From contig JAFZWP010000013.1 in assembly GCA_017617065.1 (NCBI GenBank), forward strand, positions 264,335 to 328,334: 64,000 bases of DNA. Reading direction: 5' to 3'. The translations under genes and the position numbers were made by a program. Positions 1-10,020 of this stretch are shown here, piece by piece. Numbering within the stretch: position 1 is the first letter of the stretch; each line of letters opens with the position of its first letter. The DNA is from Bacilli bacterium (GTDB lineage Bacteria > Bacillota_I > Bacilli_A > ML615J-28 > CAG-698). Below the pieces are notes generated by a model. The model was not told the DNA's origin. It saw only the letters and a list, made by a program, of their open reading frames with translations, and searched no databases.

Positions 1-171
1 GAATAATTTATTTAATACTTGAGCAATACCAGTCATACCAGTAGCAAAGAAATTACCATATTCTAAAATCCATACTACGCCCATAGCTTCTACAGTAGAA
101 CCTATGATAGTACCAATTATTGCCTTAACATCACGATTGTGAATAAATTTACTAAAACTATTTTGCGCCAT
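1..171 (-). CDS. YitT/DUF161-family membrane protein, N-terminal fragment
   Basis: Only the first 57 codons are inside the window; the gene runs off the left edge. The reading frame opens at the ATG at 171, two bases after the metG stop, and continues without a stop to base 1. The visible protein contains a hydrophobic stretch followed by GNFFATGMTGIAQ, which resembles the first membrane helix and the glycine-rich loop of YitT-type proteins. Members of that family are multi-pass membrane proteins of mostly unknown function. The gene is translationally close to metG and is probably co-transcribed with it. The family call rests on a short segment and is moderate. Confidence 0.6.
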   Translation of the reverse strand, partial: MAQNSFSKFIHNRDVKAIIGTIIGSTVEAMGVVWILEYGNFFATGMTGIAQVLNKLF

Positions 172-173
172 TT

Positions 174-1754
174 TTATTCACTAATCCCGTATTTTTTATA
201 TTCTTCAGCTAAATCTAAACGTTTAAATAAAACGATAGCTTTTTCGATAACTTTATATGATGTTTTTGCTCCATATGCTATCTTTTCAAAGACTTGATAA
301 TCTTTATCAACTCCTAGCTCATCAAAGATAGTAATAGTTGTTTCAACCATAAATGGTTGTAACATAATTGTTACGATTCTTAATGTTTCTAATAAATGAT
401 ATAAACAATCATTTAATTCATTCTTTAAATTCTCATCTTTAGCTAAAGCCCAAGGTGTAGTTAGGTCAATATATTTATTAGCAAAGCCAACTATTTCAAA
501 AATAGCATTGATTGCATTTTGAAGTTGGAATGATTGCATACATTCATGATACTTAGCTACATTTTCACTAATTATTCTTTCTAGCTCATTATTAGCATCT
601 TTATTTAAATCAGTGTTAGGAACTTTTTCAATACTACCACCAAAATATTTATTAACCATTGCAATGCTTCTACTAACTAGATTACCTAAATCATTAGCTA
701 AGTATACATTGTATTGTTCAATAAATCTTTCGTATGTAAATAATCCATCTTCAGTTGTAGGCATTTCTTTACATAAATAGAAACGAAGTGGATCAAGTCC
801 ATATCTTTCTTTTACAGTTAAAGGATAAACTACATTACCTTTAGATTTACTCATCTTACCACCGCTCATCATAATCCAGCCATGAGCATATAATTTAAAC
901 TTAATAGGTAAGCCTAATGCCATCAACATAATTGGCCAGTAGATTGCGTGGAAACGTAGGATATCTTTACCAACTACATGGATAACCTCATCTCCATCTA
1001 GCCAATATTTTTTAAAATTAGTTTCATCATTATTATAGCCAAGGTATGTAATATAGTTAGCTAGAGCATCAATCCAAACATAGATTACATGTTTTGGATT
1101 AGATGGAACTTGAACACCCCATTTATAAGAAGTTCTACTAACACATAAATCTTCAAGTCCTTGTTTTATAAATGATATAACTTCATTTCTTCTAGTTAAA
1201 GGCATAATAAAATCAGGATGAGCATCAATATAATCAAGTAACTGTTTTTCGTATTTTTTTAGTCTTAAGAAATAACTTTCTTCCTTTACAATTCTTGTCT
1301 TTGCTCCACAATCTGGACAAGTTTCACCTTCGCCCAGTTGTGTTTTAGTAAAGAATGATTCACAAGCTACACAATAATTACCTTCATAACTGCCTAGATA
1401 TATATCATCTTGCGCTAGCAACTTTTCAAACATCTTTTGTACAGCACTTACATGATAATCATAACTAGTTCTAATGAATCCATCATTTGATATTTTTAAT
1501 TCTTTCCATAAGTCACTAGTCTTACTTGCAATATTATCTACAAACTCTTGAGGCTCAACGCCAGCCTTTTTAGCAGCTTCTTCAATCTTTTGACCGTGTT
1601 CATCCATACCAGTTAGATAAACTGTATCATATCCTGCAAGTCTTTTATATCTAGCTAGGGCATCACAAGCGATTGTGGAATAAGAATTACCAATATGAAC
1701 TTCACCACTAGCATAATATATTGGTGTTGTAATATAACATGTCTTTTTTTCCAT
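174..1754 (-). CDS. metG: Methionyl-tRNA synthetase
   Basis: Class I aminoacyl-tRNA synthetase that charges tRNA-Met in the cytoplasm. The class I signatures are visible: HIGN at residues 20-23 and KMSKS near residue 300, with a CxxC...CxxC zinc knuckle (CVAC, CPDC) near residues 125-150. The protein is about 526 residues and ends after the anticodon-binding helical domain, so it lacks the C-terminal EMAP/Trbp111-like tRNA-binding domain of longer bacterial forms. The ATG at 1754 is preferred over a GTG at 1763 because AGGTG sits six bases before it, and the GTG is itself part of that ribosome binding site. It lies directly downstream of pfkA and upstream of the yitT fragment. Confidence 0.97.
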   Translation of the reverse strand: MEKKTCYITTPIYYASGEVHIGNSYSTIACDALARYKRLAGYDTVYLTGMDEHGQKIEEAAKKAGVEPQEFVDNIASKTSDLWKELKISNDGFIRTSYDYHVSAVQKMFEKLLAQDDIYLGSYEGNYCVACESFFTKTQLGEGETCPDCGAKTRIVKEESYFLRLKKYEKQLLDYIDAHPDFIMPLTRRNEVISFIKQGLEDLCVSRTSYKWGVQVPSNPKHVIYVWIDALANYITYLGYNNDETNFKKYWLDGDEVIHVVGKDILRFHAIYWPIMLMALGLPIKFKLYAHGWIMMSGGKMSKSKGNVVYPLTVKERYGLDPLRFYLCKEMPTTEDGLFTYERFIEQYNVYLANDLGNLVSRSIAMVNKYFGGSIEKVPNTDLNKDANNELERIISENVAKYHECMQSFQLQNAINAIFEIVGFANKYIDLTTPWALAKDENLKNELNDCLYHLLETLRIVTIMLQPFMVETTITIFDELGVDKDYQVFEKIAYGAKTSYKVIEKAIVLFKRLDLAEEYKKYGISE

Positions 1755-1763
1755 ATTTATCAC

Positions 1764-2735
1764 CTAGAATAATTTCTTAAATGCTTCATATTTTTCTAAT
1801 ATACGCTCATCAGTTGAAGCTAATGCTTCTTCTATTGGTAAGCTAACAATGCTTCCGCCTCTATGGCAAATGCAAACTCCACTAGCCCCATTCATTAATT
1901 CATCAACGGCTTTAACACCCATTAGTGATGCTAGCACTCTATCTCTTGCGGTTGGGCTTCCACCTCTTTGAATATGACCTAAAATTGTAGCTCTGGCTGA
2001 AAACTGGGTATTTTCACTAATTGTTTTCGCAAGTTCATTAACATCAACTAAGTGTTCTGCAACAATTACGATAGCATGTTTTTTAACTAAACTTGCTTTT
2101 CTAATAATTGATAATACTTCTTCTTCGTTATAACCTGTTTCTTTACTGATTACTACTTCAGCCCCAACTGCAAGTCCTGTCCAAATAGCAATATCACCGC
2201 AGTTTCTTCCCATTACCTCTACTACACTACATCTATGATGTGATGAAGATGTATCACGAAGTTTATCGACTGCATCAACAGCTGTATTTACAGCTGTATC
2301 AAACCCGATTGTGAAATCAGTACCAGCAATATCATTATCAATAGTGCCCGGAACACTTACTACTTTAATACCCATCTTGCTTAAAGATAAAGCACCACGG
2401 TATGTTCCATCTCCTCCTATTGCTACTAACCCTTGAATACCGTATTCAGCTAAGTTTTCAATAGCAGCTAATCTTACTTCTTCATTAGCAAACTCAGGAA
2501 GTCTTGCTGTACCTAAGAATGTTCCACCACGGTCAAGTTTTTCTGAAACTGATTTACGGGTCATTCTTTCAATTTTACCTTCATACATGCCAAGGTAACC
2601 ATTATATATTCCATATACTTCAAGACCAGCTTCAATTCCACACCTTACAACAGCTCTAATTGCCGCGTTCATTCCTGGTGCATCACCGCCCGAAGTTAAA
2701 ACTGCTATTCTTTTAATTTTCTTTGCTTTTTCCAT
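1764..2735 (-). CDS. pfkA: ATP-dependent 6-phosphofructokinase
   Basis: Phosphorylates fructose 6-phosphate to fructose 1,6-bisphosphate, the committed step of glycolysis. At 323 residues it has the usual bacterial PfkA length. Family motifs are intact: SGGDAPGMNAAIRA near the N-terminus, GGDGTYRG, PGTIDNDIAGTD (with the catalytic Asp of TIDND), MGRNCGDIA and GHIQRGG. An AAGGTG ribosome binding site precedes the ATG by five bases. It follows dnaE on the minus strand, a neighbourhood seen in many Bacillota, and a promoter-like sequence lies in the 70-base gap between them. Confidence 0.97.
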   Translation of the reverse strand: MEKAKKIKRIAVLTSGGDAPGMNAAIRAVVRCGIEAGLEVYGIYNGYLGMYEGKIERMTRKSVSEKLDRGGTFLGTARLPEFANEEVRLAAIENLAEYGIQGLVAIGGDGTYRGALSLSKMGIKVVSVPGTIDNDIAGTDFTIGFDTAVNTAVDAVDKLRDTSSSHHRCSVVEVMGRNCGDIAIWTGLAVGAEVVISKETGYNEEEVLSIIRKASLVKKHAIVIVAEHLVDVNELAKTISENTQFSARATILGHIQRGGSPTARDRVLASLMGVKAVDELMNGASGVCICHRGGSIVSLPIEEALASTDERILEKYEAFKKLF

Positions 2736-2777
2736 ATGTACACCTTCTTATTAGAAAAATAATAAAAATCGTAATCA

Positions 2778-2805
2778 ATTATATCAAAACTAAATAATAA
2801 AACAA
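2778..2805 (-). promoter_or_regulatory. Sigma-A-type promoter before pfkA
   Basis: On the minus strand TTGTTT (2805-2800) is followed after 16 bases by TATAAT (2783-2778), about 45 bases before the pfkA start. It abuts the dnaE stop codon. It probably lets pfkA-metG be transcribed independently of dnaE. Confidence 0.55.
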
Positions 2806-5800
2806 TTATAATTTTCTTAAATTAGTAAGATGATATCTTAAGCTATCTTCTTTTTTATTTACCATAATCTCTAGTAAATATACTTTACTAACAATTAGTT
2901 CGCTTCTATATCTTTTATACTCATCAGAAAATACTGTAACATCAAGAGATGTTGATGAATCAGCGATATTTATAAAAGCCATTAATCCATTTTTAGAATT
3001 ATATTCATGAATATAATTTACTTTTGCTATAACTAAATTCTTACCAAATTGTAAATCTACTAATTTAGCCGTATTAAATTTCTTTTCCAACTCTTTATAT
3101 TGAATAAATTCATCATATTTAATATTAATGCCTAATGCTTCCAATTCTTTTTTAGAAATAGTAGCAAAGTCATATTCTTCATATGCATAATCTTCTTTAA
3201 TGATGCGATCATCAAAACCACTAAATGAAGCTCTTCTTAAAGCATTATCATATTCTTTAGTAGCCTGCATTCTTGTAATATTAAATGAGTCAAATGCTCC
3301 ACTATTAATTAATGATTCCACCATTTTCTTACTTAAAGAATCTTTAGTTCTAGTAATGAAATCTTCATAACTACTAAATGGAGAAACACTTCTTATCTTA
3401 ATAATCTCATTTGCTATTCCACTAGAGATATTTTTAACCCCTTGAAGAGGATAATAAATATAATTATCTCTTGCTTCAAAATTCAAACTAGAAATATTAA
3501 TATCAGGTGGCATTATAACATAACGCCTTGCTTTTAGAGCAGATAAATAGTTTACTAGTTTTTCTTTATCGCCTAAACTTGCTTCCATTAATACACTCAT
3601 AAAGTATGGATAATAATATGTTTTAAAATATGCCATTTGATAAGCAATTACTGAATAAACTACTGAATGGCTTCTATTAAATCCATAATTAGCAAATTTC
3701 TCAATGTAGTCATAAATCTTATTAGCATCATCTAATGCATGCCCTTTTTGATATGCTCCCCTTAAAAATGCTTCACGCATCTTTAACATCTCTTCGCCTT
3801 TTTTCTTTGATACAGCGCGACGAAGTAAGTCGGCTTGACCTAAAGAAAAACCAGCATATTTTTGGGCAATCAATAATATTTGTTCTTGGAAAACAATGAT
3901 TCCGTAAGTTGGCGCTAAAATATCATCAATTGAAGGATCAATGCCACGGTACTTTTGGCCACCTCTTCTTTTTATTAATGTATCAATCATTTCCATAGGT
4001 CCAGGTCGATACATCGCATTAGCGATAATCATATCTTCTAGGCTACTTACTTTTAAATCTCTTAATAGTTTTCTTATGCCACTACCTTCAAATTGGAAAA
4101 TACCATCAGTATCACCACTTGCCATAAGTTTAAATACATTAGGATCATCTAATTTGATTTTATTGATATCGATATTAATTCCTTGTTTTTCTTTAATTTG
4201 AATTAATATCTTTTGAATAGAGTTTAGAGTAGATAAGCTTAAAATATCCATCTTTACTAAACCGATATCTTCAATATCGCTAGCTTCATATTCAGTTTGT
4301 AACACGCCATCAGTACTTCTTGCTAGTGGACTATAATTAAACAAATCATTATCACCAATCACTACTCCACTTGCATGAACTGAAGTATTACGCGGCATAT
4401 TTTCAATTTTACTAGCTAGATAGAATAACTGTCTTATTGTATCATCACTAGCTATCATCCTTTTAATGTTTACATCCCCAGTTGATATTGTATTTAGTGA
4501 TGGGCTATTAATTTCGGGAATTGAGTTATTAATAATTCTAACCGTTTCATCTTTAATTCCTAATACCTTTGCCACATCCCTAATCGCACTTCTTGGCTTG
4601 AATGTGCCAAATGTACCAATATGGGCTACTTTATCTTCCCCATATTTAGCAATAAGATGAGCGTAAATTTTACCTCTTTCACTATCTGGAAAATCCACAT
4701 CGATATCAGGCATCGTAATTCTTTCCGGATTTAAAAATCTTTCGAATAATAACTTATATTCAATTGGATCAATATTAGTAATTCCCAAAACGTAGCTTAC
4801 TAAACTCCCCGCAGCAGACCCTCTACCAGGTCCTACTAAAATATTATTCATCTTAGCGTATTTCACATAATCATAAACGATTAAGAAATAATCACTAAAT
4901 CCCATTTTATTAATAATATCTAATTCATATAATAATCTATTTTTATATTCTTCAATTTGGTAACTAGATAATGATTTATTCTTTAATCTCTTATTTAAAC
5001 CGATTTTTGCTAAGGCATCTAAATATTCTTTACTATTACTAAATGAATTATCTTCAATAACAAATTTAGGGAAATGATAACCTTTCGCCTCAATCTCTAG
5101 ATTACAAATGCTTGCTATCTCGCAGCTTGCTTCTAATAAATCTGGATAATTCATAAACATATAGTTAGCAACTTCAGCCGTTGCATAATAACTATTTTCT
5201 TCTCTTTGAGTCGCCATATATTCTTTAGTATTAGCAGATATTAAACTAATTAGTTTTAAAGTTTTATATACTTCAAAATCTTCTTTATTAAAATAATTAG
5301 TTTTATGTAATGCGACCATTTTAATATTAGCTGATCTACATGTCACATATAAACCACCAAAATCTTCTTTATCTAAAGAAGTTTGGGCCATTAGGCCAAC
5401 ATAAAAATAATCAAATATATCTTTTAAGAATAATAAGTTATCTACTAAGCTTGTATTTGGTGAAGTCTTAGAATATTCTCTTAAAATTGCTGATTCACGA
5501 CCAGGTAGAATTGCTACTAGCCCCTTAGCATGTTTTGCTAAAGTAGCATAAACATCTTCACCTAAACCGCTTAGGTGTTTAATGGATGCAAGGCGACATA
5601 AATTAATGTAGCCCTCATAATTATATGCATATAGCAATATATTATTAACTTTATCAATTTGATTAGTCGCTAAGTTTAAGCTCATCCCCACAATAGGTTT
5701 AATACCATTTTTTATACATCCTTGATAAAACTTATATGCTCCATATAAGTCATTATCACAAATAGATATTGTTGATAAACCAGATTCTTTCGCATACGCA

Positions 5801-5874
5801 AAATAATCTTCAAGTTTTATCCCTGAAGACAAAATAGAATATTCAGTTTGCACATACAAATTAATAAAATCCAT
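2806..5874 (-). CDS. dnaE: DNA polymerase III subunit alpha, DnaE type
   Basis: Replicative C-family polymerase. The polymerase active-site signature PDIDVDF is at residues 389-395, after the palm motif GPGRGSAAGSL near 348. A helix-hairpin-helix region follows (KMVESLINSGAFD), and an OB-fold domain closes the protein. At about 1022 residues it is a little shorter than typical DnaE. The start is placed at the ATG at 5874, with AGAGGT six bases upstream; an ATG at 5901 has no ribosome binding site. The N-terminal PHP domain is degenerate: the metal-binding HxH is replaced by YVQ (residues 7-9), and the following T-D-H-G-type motif reads CDND. PHP catalysis is therefore unlikely. Gram-positive genomes usually also carry PolC, which is not in this window. 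Confidence 0.95.
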   Translation of the reverse strand: MDFINLYVQTEYSILSSGIKLEDYFAYAKESGLSTISICDNDLYGAYKFYQGCIKNGIKPIVGMSLNLATNQIDKVNNILLYAYNYEGYINLCRLASIKHLSGLGEDVYATLAKHAKGLVAILPGRESAILREYSKTSPNTSLVDNLLFLKDIFDYFYVGLMAQTSLDKEDFGGLYVTCRSANIKMVALHKTNYFNKEDFEVYKTLKLISLISANTKEYMATQREENSYYATAEVANYMFMNYPDLLEASCEIASICNLEIEAKGYHFPKFVIEDNSFSNSKEYLDALAKIGLNKRLKNKSLSSYQIEEYKNRLLYELDIINKMGFSDYFLIVYDYVKYAKMNNILVGPGRGSAAGSLVSYVLGITNIDPIEYKLLFERFLNPERITMPDIDVDFPDSERGKIYAHLIAKYGEDKVAHIGTFGTFKPRSAIRDVAKVLGIKDETVRIINNSIPEINSPSLNTISTGDVNIKRMIASDDTIRQLFYLASKIENMPRNTSVHASGVVIGDNDLFNYSPLARSTDGVLQTEYEASDIEDIGLVKMDILSLSTLNSIQKILIQIKEKQGINIDINKIKLDDPNVFKLMASGDTDGIFQFEGSGIRKLLRDLKVSSLEDMIIANAMYRPGPMEMIDTLIKRRGGQKYRGIDPSIDDILAPTYGIIVFQEQILLIAQKYAGFSLGQADLLRRAVSKKKGEEMLKMREAFLRGAYQKGHALDDANKIYDYIEKFANYGFNRSHSVVYSVIAYQMAYFKTYYYPYFMSVLMEASLGDKEKLVNYLSALKARRYVIMPPDINISSLNFEARDNYIYYPLQGVKNISSGIANEIIKIRSVSPFSSYEDFITRTKDSLSKKMVESLINSGAFDSFNITRMQATKEYDNALRRASFSGFDDRIIKEDYAYEEYDFATISKKELEALGINIKYDEFIQYKELEKKFNTAKLVDLQFGKNLVIAKVNYIHEYNSKNGLMAFINIADSSTSLDVTVFSDEYKRYRSELIVSKVYLLEIMVNKKEDSLRYHLTNLRKL

Positions 5875-5897
5875 TATCTTACCTCTATTAAAGTATA

Positions 5898-8057
5898 TCA
5901 TATATTAAGACTATTTTTCATCTTCTTTTTAAATCTAATAAAAACTATAAATGTGGAGGTAATTATACCTACTATGCTCCAAATTATTAATCCATAATTA
6001 TCATTTTTATTATCTAAATCAATATAATAATTACCAATTTCTAAATAACTATCACTTTTACCTTTATTAATAATTATACTAAATGAATCTACATATTCTT
6101 GCCTAGAATTAATTATCACTTCACCCAAAAAGCCATCTATACTACTTCCATTAAATAATTTAATTAAATCTAAACTTTCTGATCCATTATATAACCCTAA
6201 ATATACTTCATATGTATAAGTGTTATTTATGTTGTCCAAATCAATATTACAATTCCCAAGTGGGAATAATACTTCTTCTTCTAATCCCCCACTTTTTACT
6301 TTTACTATAATATTTCTTAAATATTTAGCACCCTCATTTATATTTAAACATAAATTATAATTATCACTATTTTCTATAATCTCCAAATCTATTCCAATTG
6401 CATCTTCAATAATTCCTAACACTTTAAAGAAATAATTTAAATAAATTTCTTTATTATCAATTATGGCACATTGAACTAAATACCCATTATCACCTCTATT
6501 AACGTCAAGTTCAATAAATGAATATTCATTATCTTTTTTAATATCATAAAATCTATCATTTACTTTGACTTTTTCTATATCATCTCTATCAAATATTAAT
6601 CTTATTTTATTATTTTCAGATACATAATAATCATATTCAATATTTATATTATTACTAAAACTAACTTGCTTATTATCCACTTTAAAATGAATTATATATT
6701 TATCATCTACTCCATTAAGTATTAGTTCATGATATCCAGCTTCATTTACTTCATGATTTTGATAAATCATTTTACCATCTAGGATTCCATTTCCGCTAAA
6801 AAACAAATGATAACCAGCAGGGTAAATCCCTCCTTCCTTAACATTTGCTTCTTTTTCTACTAACACAGTCCCTTCTAATTCTATTATTAAATCACCCATT
6901 TTATAAATATAGTTAGCGTTATATCTTCCATATACTAACCTATCAAAATACGGATTATAAATAACATTACTAATTTTATATTTTCCATATAACCCATCTA
7001 ATTCTTCTATTTGATTATAAAAACAAATATTAACGTAAGGTAGAAATCTACTCACATTTACTAAATCAAGAATAAATGATTTATTTTCTTGTTTAAAATA
7101 TAAATAATCACTCATACATCTAGCATCATACTTATCAATTACAAATTGATATATAATTTGCCCATTCTCTAGATTGATCAAATATCCATTATTACTAGAT
7201 ATTATAAAACAAGAGTAATTATCTAAAACATAACTAAAATCCGATTTAAAAGGCAATATTAGGCTTATAATCAAAGAATAATCACTATCATAACAATAAA
7301 TTTCATCTGTTGTGCAAACGACTAAATAATTACCTACTTTTTTAAAATTTATGATATCTTCTTTATAAATTTGGATAAACTTATTGTCCGTATTTAAAGT
7401 TAATAAAAAGCTAGACCTATCTAATCCCCCATTAGTATAAATATAACCACTTAAATAATCTTTTTTTCCATAACAATAAATTATTCCATCAATTAGTTTT
7501 AACTGGCTAAATTCTTCTTCCCCCATCCCTAAATAAATATCTACATTTAAAATATTAAACTTAGTATCAATATTCAAAGTAAAGCCATCACGTAAATAAT
7601 GTTCTTTATCTTTAATTACTTCATATAGCCTTAAATCAAAATCAAATAAATTATTTTCTTCATTATTAAATTCACTTATTAAATAATCTATATTTATTCC
7701 TCCATATAAATATAAATTATTATCAATATTATCTATTTTTAAAGGATAATAAAAATCACTAAGTTTAATCACTTCTACTAAATTACCGCTAATAGAATAT
7801 TTTGATAATGTATAATATTCATCTTCTTTGATTAATAAATAAATATAATTATTAAAATAACAAAAATCTAATGATTGGTATTCTTCAGCTTCATTAATCA
7901 ATATATCTTTATAAACTATTTTATAAGTATCTTGTTCTAAGTATCTAATACCATCTTTTTCTGCTAGGCACGTAGCGTCAGTTTCAATAAAAAAAGACTG
8001 GAAAGGAGTAAAATACATAATGCTACCCATAAGTAAAGCAGTAATTATCTTAACCAT
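5898..8057 (-). CDS. Membrane-anchored extracellular protein of unknown function
   Basis: I do not recognise a named family. The 719-residue protein has an N-terminal signal-like hydrophobic segment (residues 1-20) and a single C-terminal membrane helix (about 690-710) followed by RFKKKMKN, so most of it should lie outside the cell. The body is rich in short beta-strand patterns of the kind seen in beta-propellers (repeated YLY/YIY strands separated by Gly/Asn turns). A segment near residue 430 (GGIYPAGYHLFFSGNG) resembles a beta-sandwich. Its start overlaps the stop of the upstream gene by one base, and the two proteins share architecture, so they probably work together. It reads towards dnaE, 23 bases away. 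Function is unknown. Confidence 0.75.
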   Translation of the reverse strand: MVKIITALLMGSIMYFTPFQSFFIETDATCLAEKDGIRYLEQDTYKIVYKDILINEAEEYQSLDFCYFNNYIYLLIKEDEYYTLSKYSISGNLVEVIKLSDFYYPLKIDNIDNNLYLYGGINIDYLISEFNNEENNLFDFDLRLYEVIKDKEHYLRDGFTLNIDTKFNILNVDIYLGMGEEEFSQLKLIDGIIYCYGKKDYLSGYIYTNGGLDRSSFLLTLNTDNKFIQIYKEDIINFKKVGNYLVVCTTDEIYCYDSDYSLIISLILPFKSDFSYVLDNYSCFIISSNNGYLINLENGQIIYQFVIDKYDARCMSDYLYFKQENKSFILDLVNVSRFLPYVNICFYNQIEELDGLYGKYKISNVIYNPYFDRLVYGRYNANYIYKMGDLIIELEGTVLVEKEANVKEGGIYPAGYHLFFSGNGILDGKMIYQNHEVNEAGYHELILNGVDDKYIIHFKVDNKQVSFSNNINIEYDYYVSENNKIRLIFDRDDIEKVKVNDRFYDIKKDNEYSFIELDVNRGDNGYLVQCAIIDNKEIYLNYFFKVLGIIEDAIGIDLEIIENSDNYNLCLNINEGAKYLRNIIVKVKSGGLEEEVLFPLGNCNIDLDNINNTYTYEVYLGLYNGSESLDLIKLFNGSSIDGFLGEVIINSRQEYVDSFSIIINKGKSDSYLEIGNYYIDLDNKNDNYGLIIWSIVGIITSTFIVFIRFKKKMKNSLNI

Positions 8058-9967
8058 TATTTCCTACCTCTTTTAGGCTTTATTGGTATAATGAAACCCC
8101 CTGCAACTAAAACGCCAGCAATAATTGTCCCCATTACCATATCTGGTAAGCTATCTTGATCTTCTTCATTTACGACGCTTGATACTTCTACTTGGGCGAT
8201 TTCACTTTTGTAATTATCAACACTTACACTAATATTGGGGCGAGTTACATCAATTGAAGTTAAGTTAGTAGCTGCCTCATTTATAATCTTTTGCACATTG
8301 AATTCAATATAGTGTACCTCATTATTAGTGCCATAAATTTTAAGTAGTTGATCCCCTTCTTTATCTAAAATATAGCCATCTTCAATCAGTTTATCACCTA
8401 AATATTTAATCCCATTAGCAAAAACTATAGTCCCTAATTCGTAAGTCTCACCTTGTTTAATACTAGATTCTAAAGCTAAATAATAGTCTAATTCTTTAAA
8501 AAAAGATGCTTTTCCCATTATTATTTTTATAACTTTTTTGTTTAATCCATACAGGCGATTATCTAAATATGTATCACTTACTAATAAGCTTGAAGACAGT
8601 TTTTTGTTTAAATAGAGGTCATTATTAACTTGTTCGAGATGATAATAATCATATACTTTAATATTATTTTGATTTGATCCTGCTAAATAAATATTATTAT
8701 CAATTATTTCTAAATTAGTAATTTTTAAGTCTTGTTCAAAATAATAAGTGTATTCATTTTTATCTAAATCAATTAAACCAAGTAAGCTTATAGAATTATC
8801 TTCTTTGCTTTTGCCAAGTATTGCCACAATCCCAAAGCCAATACTTTTAACTATTTTAGATAAAGAATAATCATCATTATCAATAAATAATTCATCAGTT
8901 TCTATTAGTTTTAAATCTAGATCATATTTATTAATAATTATTTTATTAGATGGATAAACGGGGCTTACTAAAAAACTGATTAAATCTTTACTAATACTAG
9001 CCCCATAATATGCATCATCATTTCCTACTTCAATATAATTAATTTGTTCTAGATCTTTATTAAACTTAACAATGAATTTAGATGCTGATAACTTTTTATA
9101 GAACTCACCACTTCCAAAAGGTTTAAAGATTATATATAAATAATCATTATATGAAAATGAATCAATGATTTCATTTGATGTATTATTACCAAATGATATA
9201 TAGTCTTCTACACTAAATTTAAGGTAATTAATCTTAGCAATCATAGCAGTTGATATGCCACTTATTTTAGATATAAATGGTGAGTTACTTGATGATGAAT
9301 TAAATATTATATAAATATATTCTTCATCAATTATGATATTTCTTGCTATATCGTAAGCATTACTTGAGACATTTAATTCTCTGAGGTAGGCACCGCTTAA
9401 GCTATATTCAATCATTCGAAAATGGGTTTTACCATTTTGATCATAATTATATAAAGCAATAAATCCGACTTTACTAAATACTAGTTTTACGCAATCATTA
9501 TACCCACCAATTGTCATCATGGATTTAAGAATATTACCATTATAAATATTAATTACCGTTTGTTTATCAAATAAGCTATTTAGCTTACCTGGGTTATATT
9601 TAAACAGTGAGCAAATAGTTATATTATCTTTTTTAATTAAATTACTTACTTGATAATTTTCTTCTTTTACTAGACTCAAGCTTTCTTGAAAGGAATCAAC
9701 ATTTTTATTAGTTAAGCAATCTACTACTATATAATTAATATCAAAATATGATTTTGTATAATTATCAATATAAGTAACTACATATGATCCTAAAGTATTA
9801 GTGTCTACATCTCCACTTATAAGCGTAGCCCCATCAATTTCAAAATCGTAAGATGAATTTCCTTTTTCTAAATAAATGATATTAGCATCTTCTTTGGCAA
9901 ATACAATAAAACTCCCTATATATAATAAGAAAAGAGAAAATAATAAAAAAATGGTTTTCTTAAACAT
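8057..9967 (-). CDS. Membrane-anchored extracellular Ig/propeller-like protein
   Basis: Unrecognised 636-residue protein with a clear signal peptide (hydrophobic residues 5-24, then AKED), a C-terminal membrane helix (about 608-628) and a basic cytoplasmic end (KPKRGRK). Residues about 45-75 include DTNTLGSYVVTYI, the strand pattern of bacterial Ig-like domains (DUF5011 type). The middle shows repeating strand-turn blocks like a beta-propeller. There is no LPxTG sorting signal. A strong AGGAGG precedes the ATG at 9967. It overlaps the next gene by one base, so the two are very probably translated from one mRNA. The pair may form a surface complex, but no substrate can be deduced. Confidence 0.75.
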   Translation of the reverse strand: MFKKTIFLLFSLFLLYIGSFIVFAKEDANIIYLEKGNSSYDFEIDGATLISGDVDTNTLGSYVVTYIDNYTKSYFDINYIVVDCLTNKNVDSFQESLSLVKEENYQVSNLIKKDNITICSLFKYNPGKLNSLFDKQTVINIYNGNILKSMMTIGGYNDCVKLVFSKVGFIALYNYDQNGKTHFRMIEYSLSGAYLRELNVSSNAYDIARNIIIDEEYIYIIFNSSSSNSPFISKISGISTAMIAKINYLKFSVEDYISFGNNTSNEIIDSFSYNDYLYIIFKPFGSGEFYKKLSASKFIVKFNKDLEQINYIEVGNDDAYYGASISKDLISFLVSPVYPSNKIIINKYDLDLKLIETDELFIDNDDYSLSKIVKSIGFGIVAILGKSKEDNSISLLGLIDLDKNEYTYYFEQDLKITNLEIIDNNIYLAGSNQNNIKVYDYYHLEQVNNDLYLNKKLSSSLLVSDTYLDNRLYGLNKKVIKIIMGKASFFKELDYYLALESSIKQGETYELGTIVFANGIKYLGDKLIEDGYILDKEGDQLLKIYGTNNEVHYIEFNVQKIINEAATNLTSIDVTRPNISVSVDNYKSEIAQVEVSSVVNEEDQDSLPDMVMGTIIAGVLVAGGFIIPIKPKRGRK

Positions 9968-10020
9968 AATTAGCCTCCTAATATATATTTAACAAAACCA
10001 CTAGTTATTTCTTATTAAAT

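Noticed and set aside
174..1754. T-box leader for metG
   Set aside because: metG follows pfkA with a stop-to-start gap under ten bases, so there is no room for a leader.
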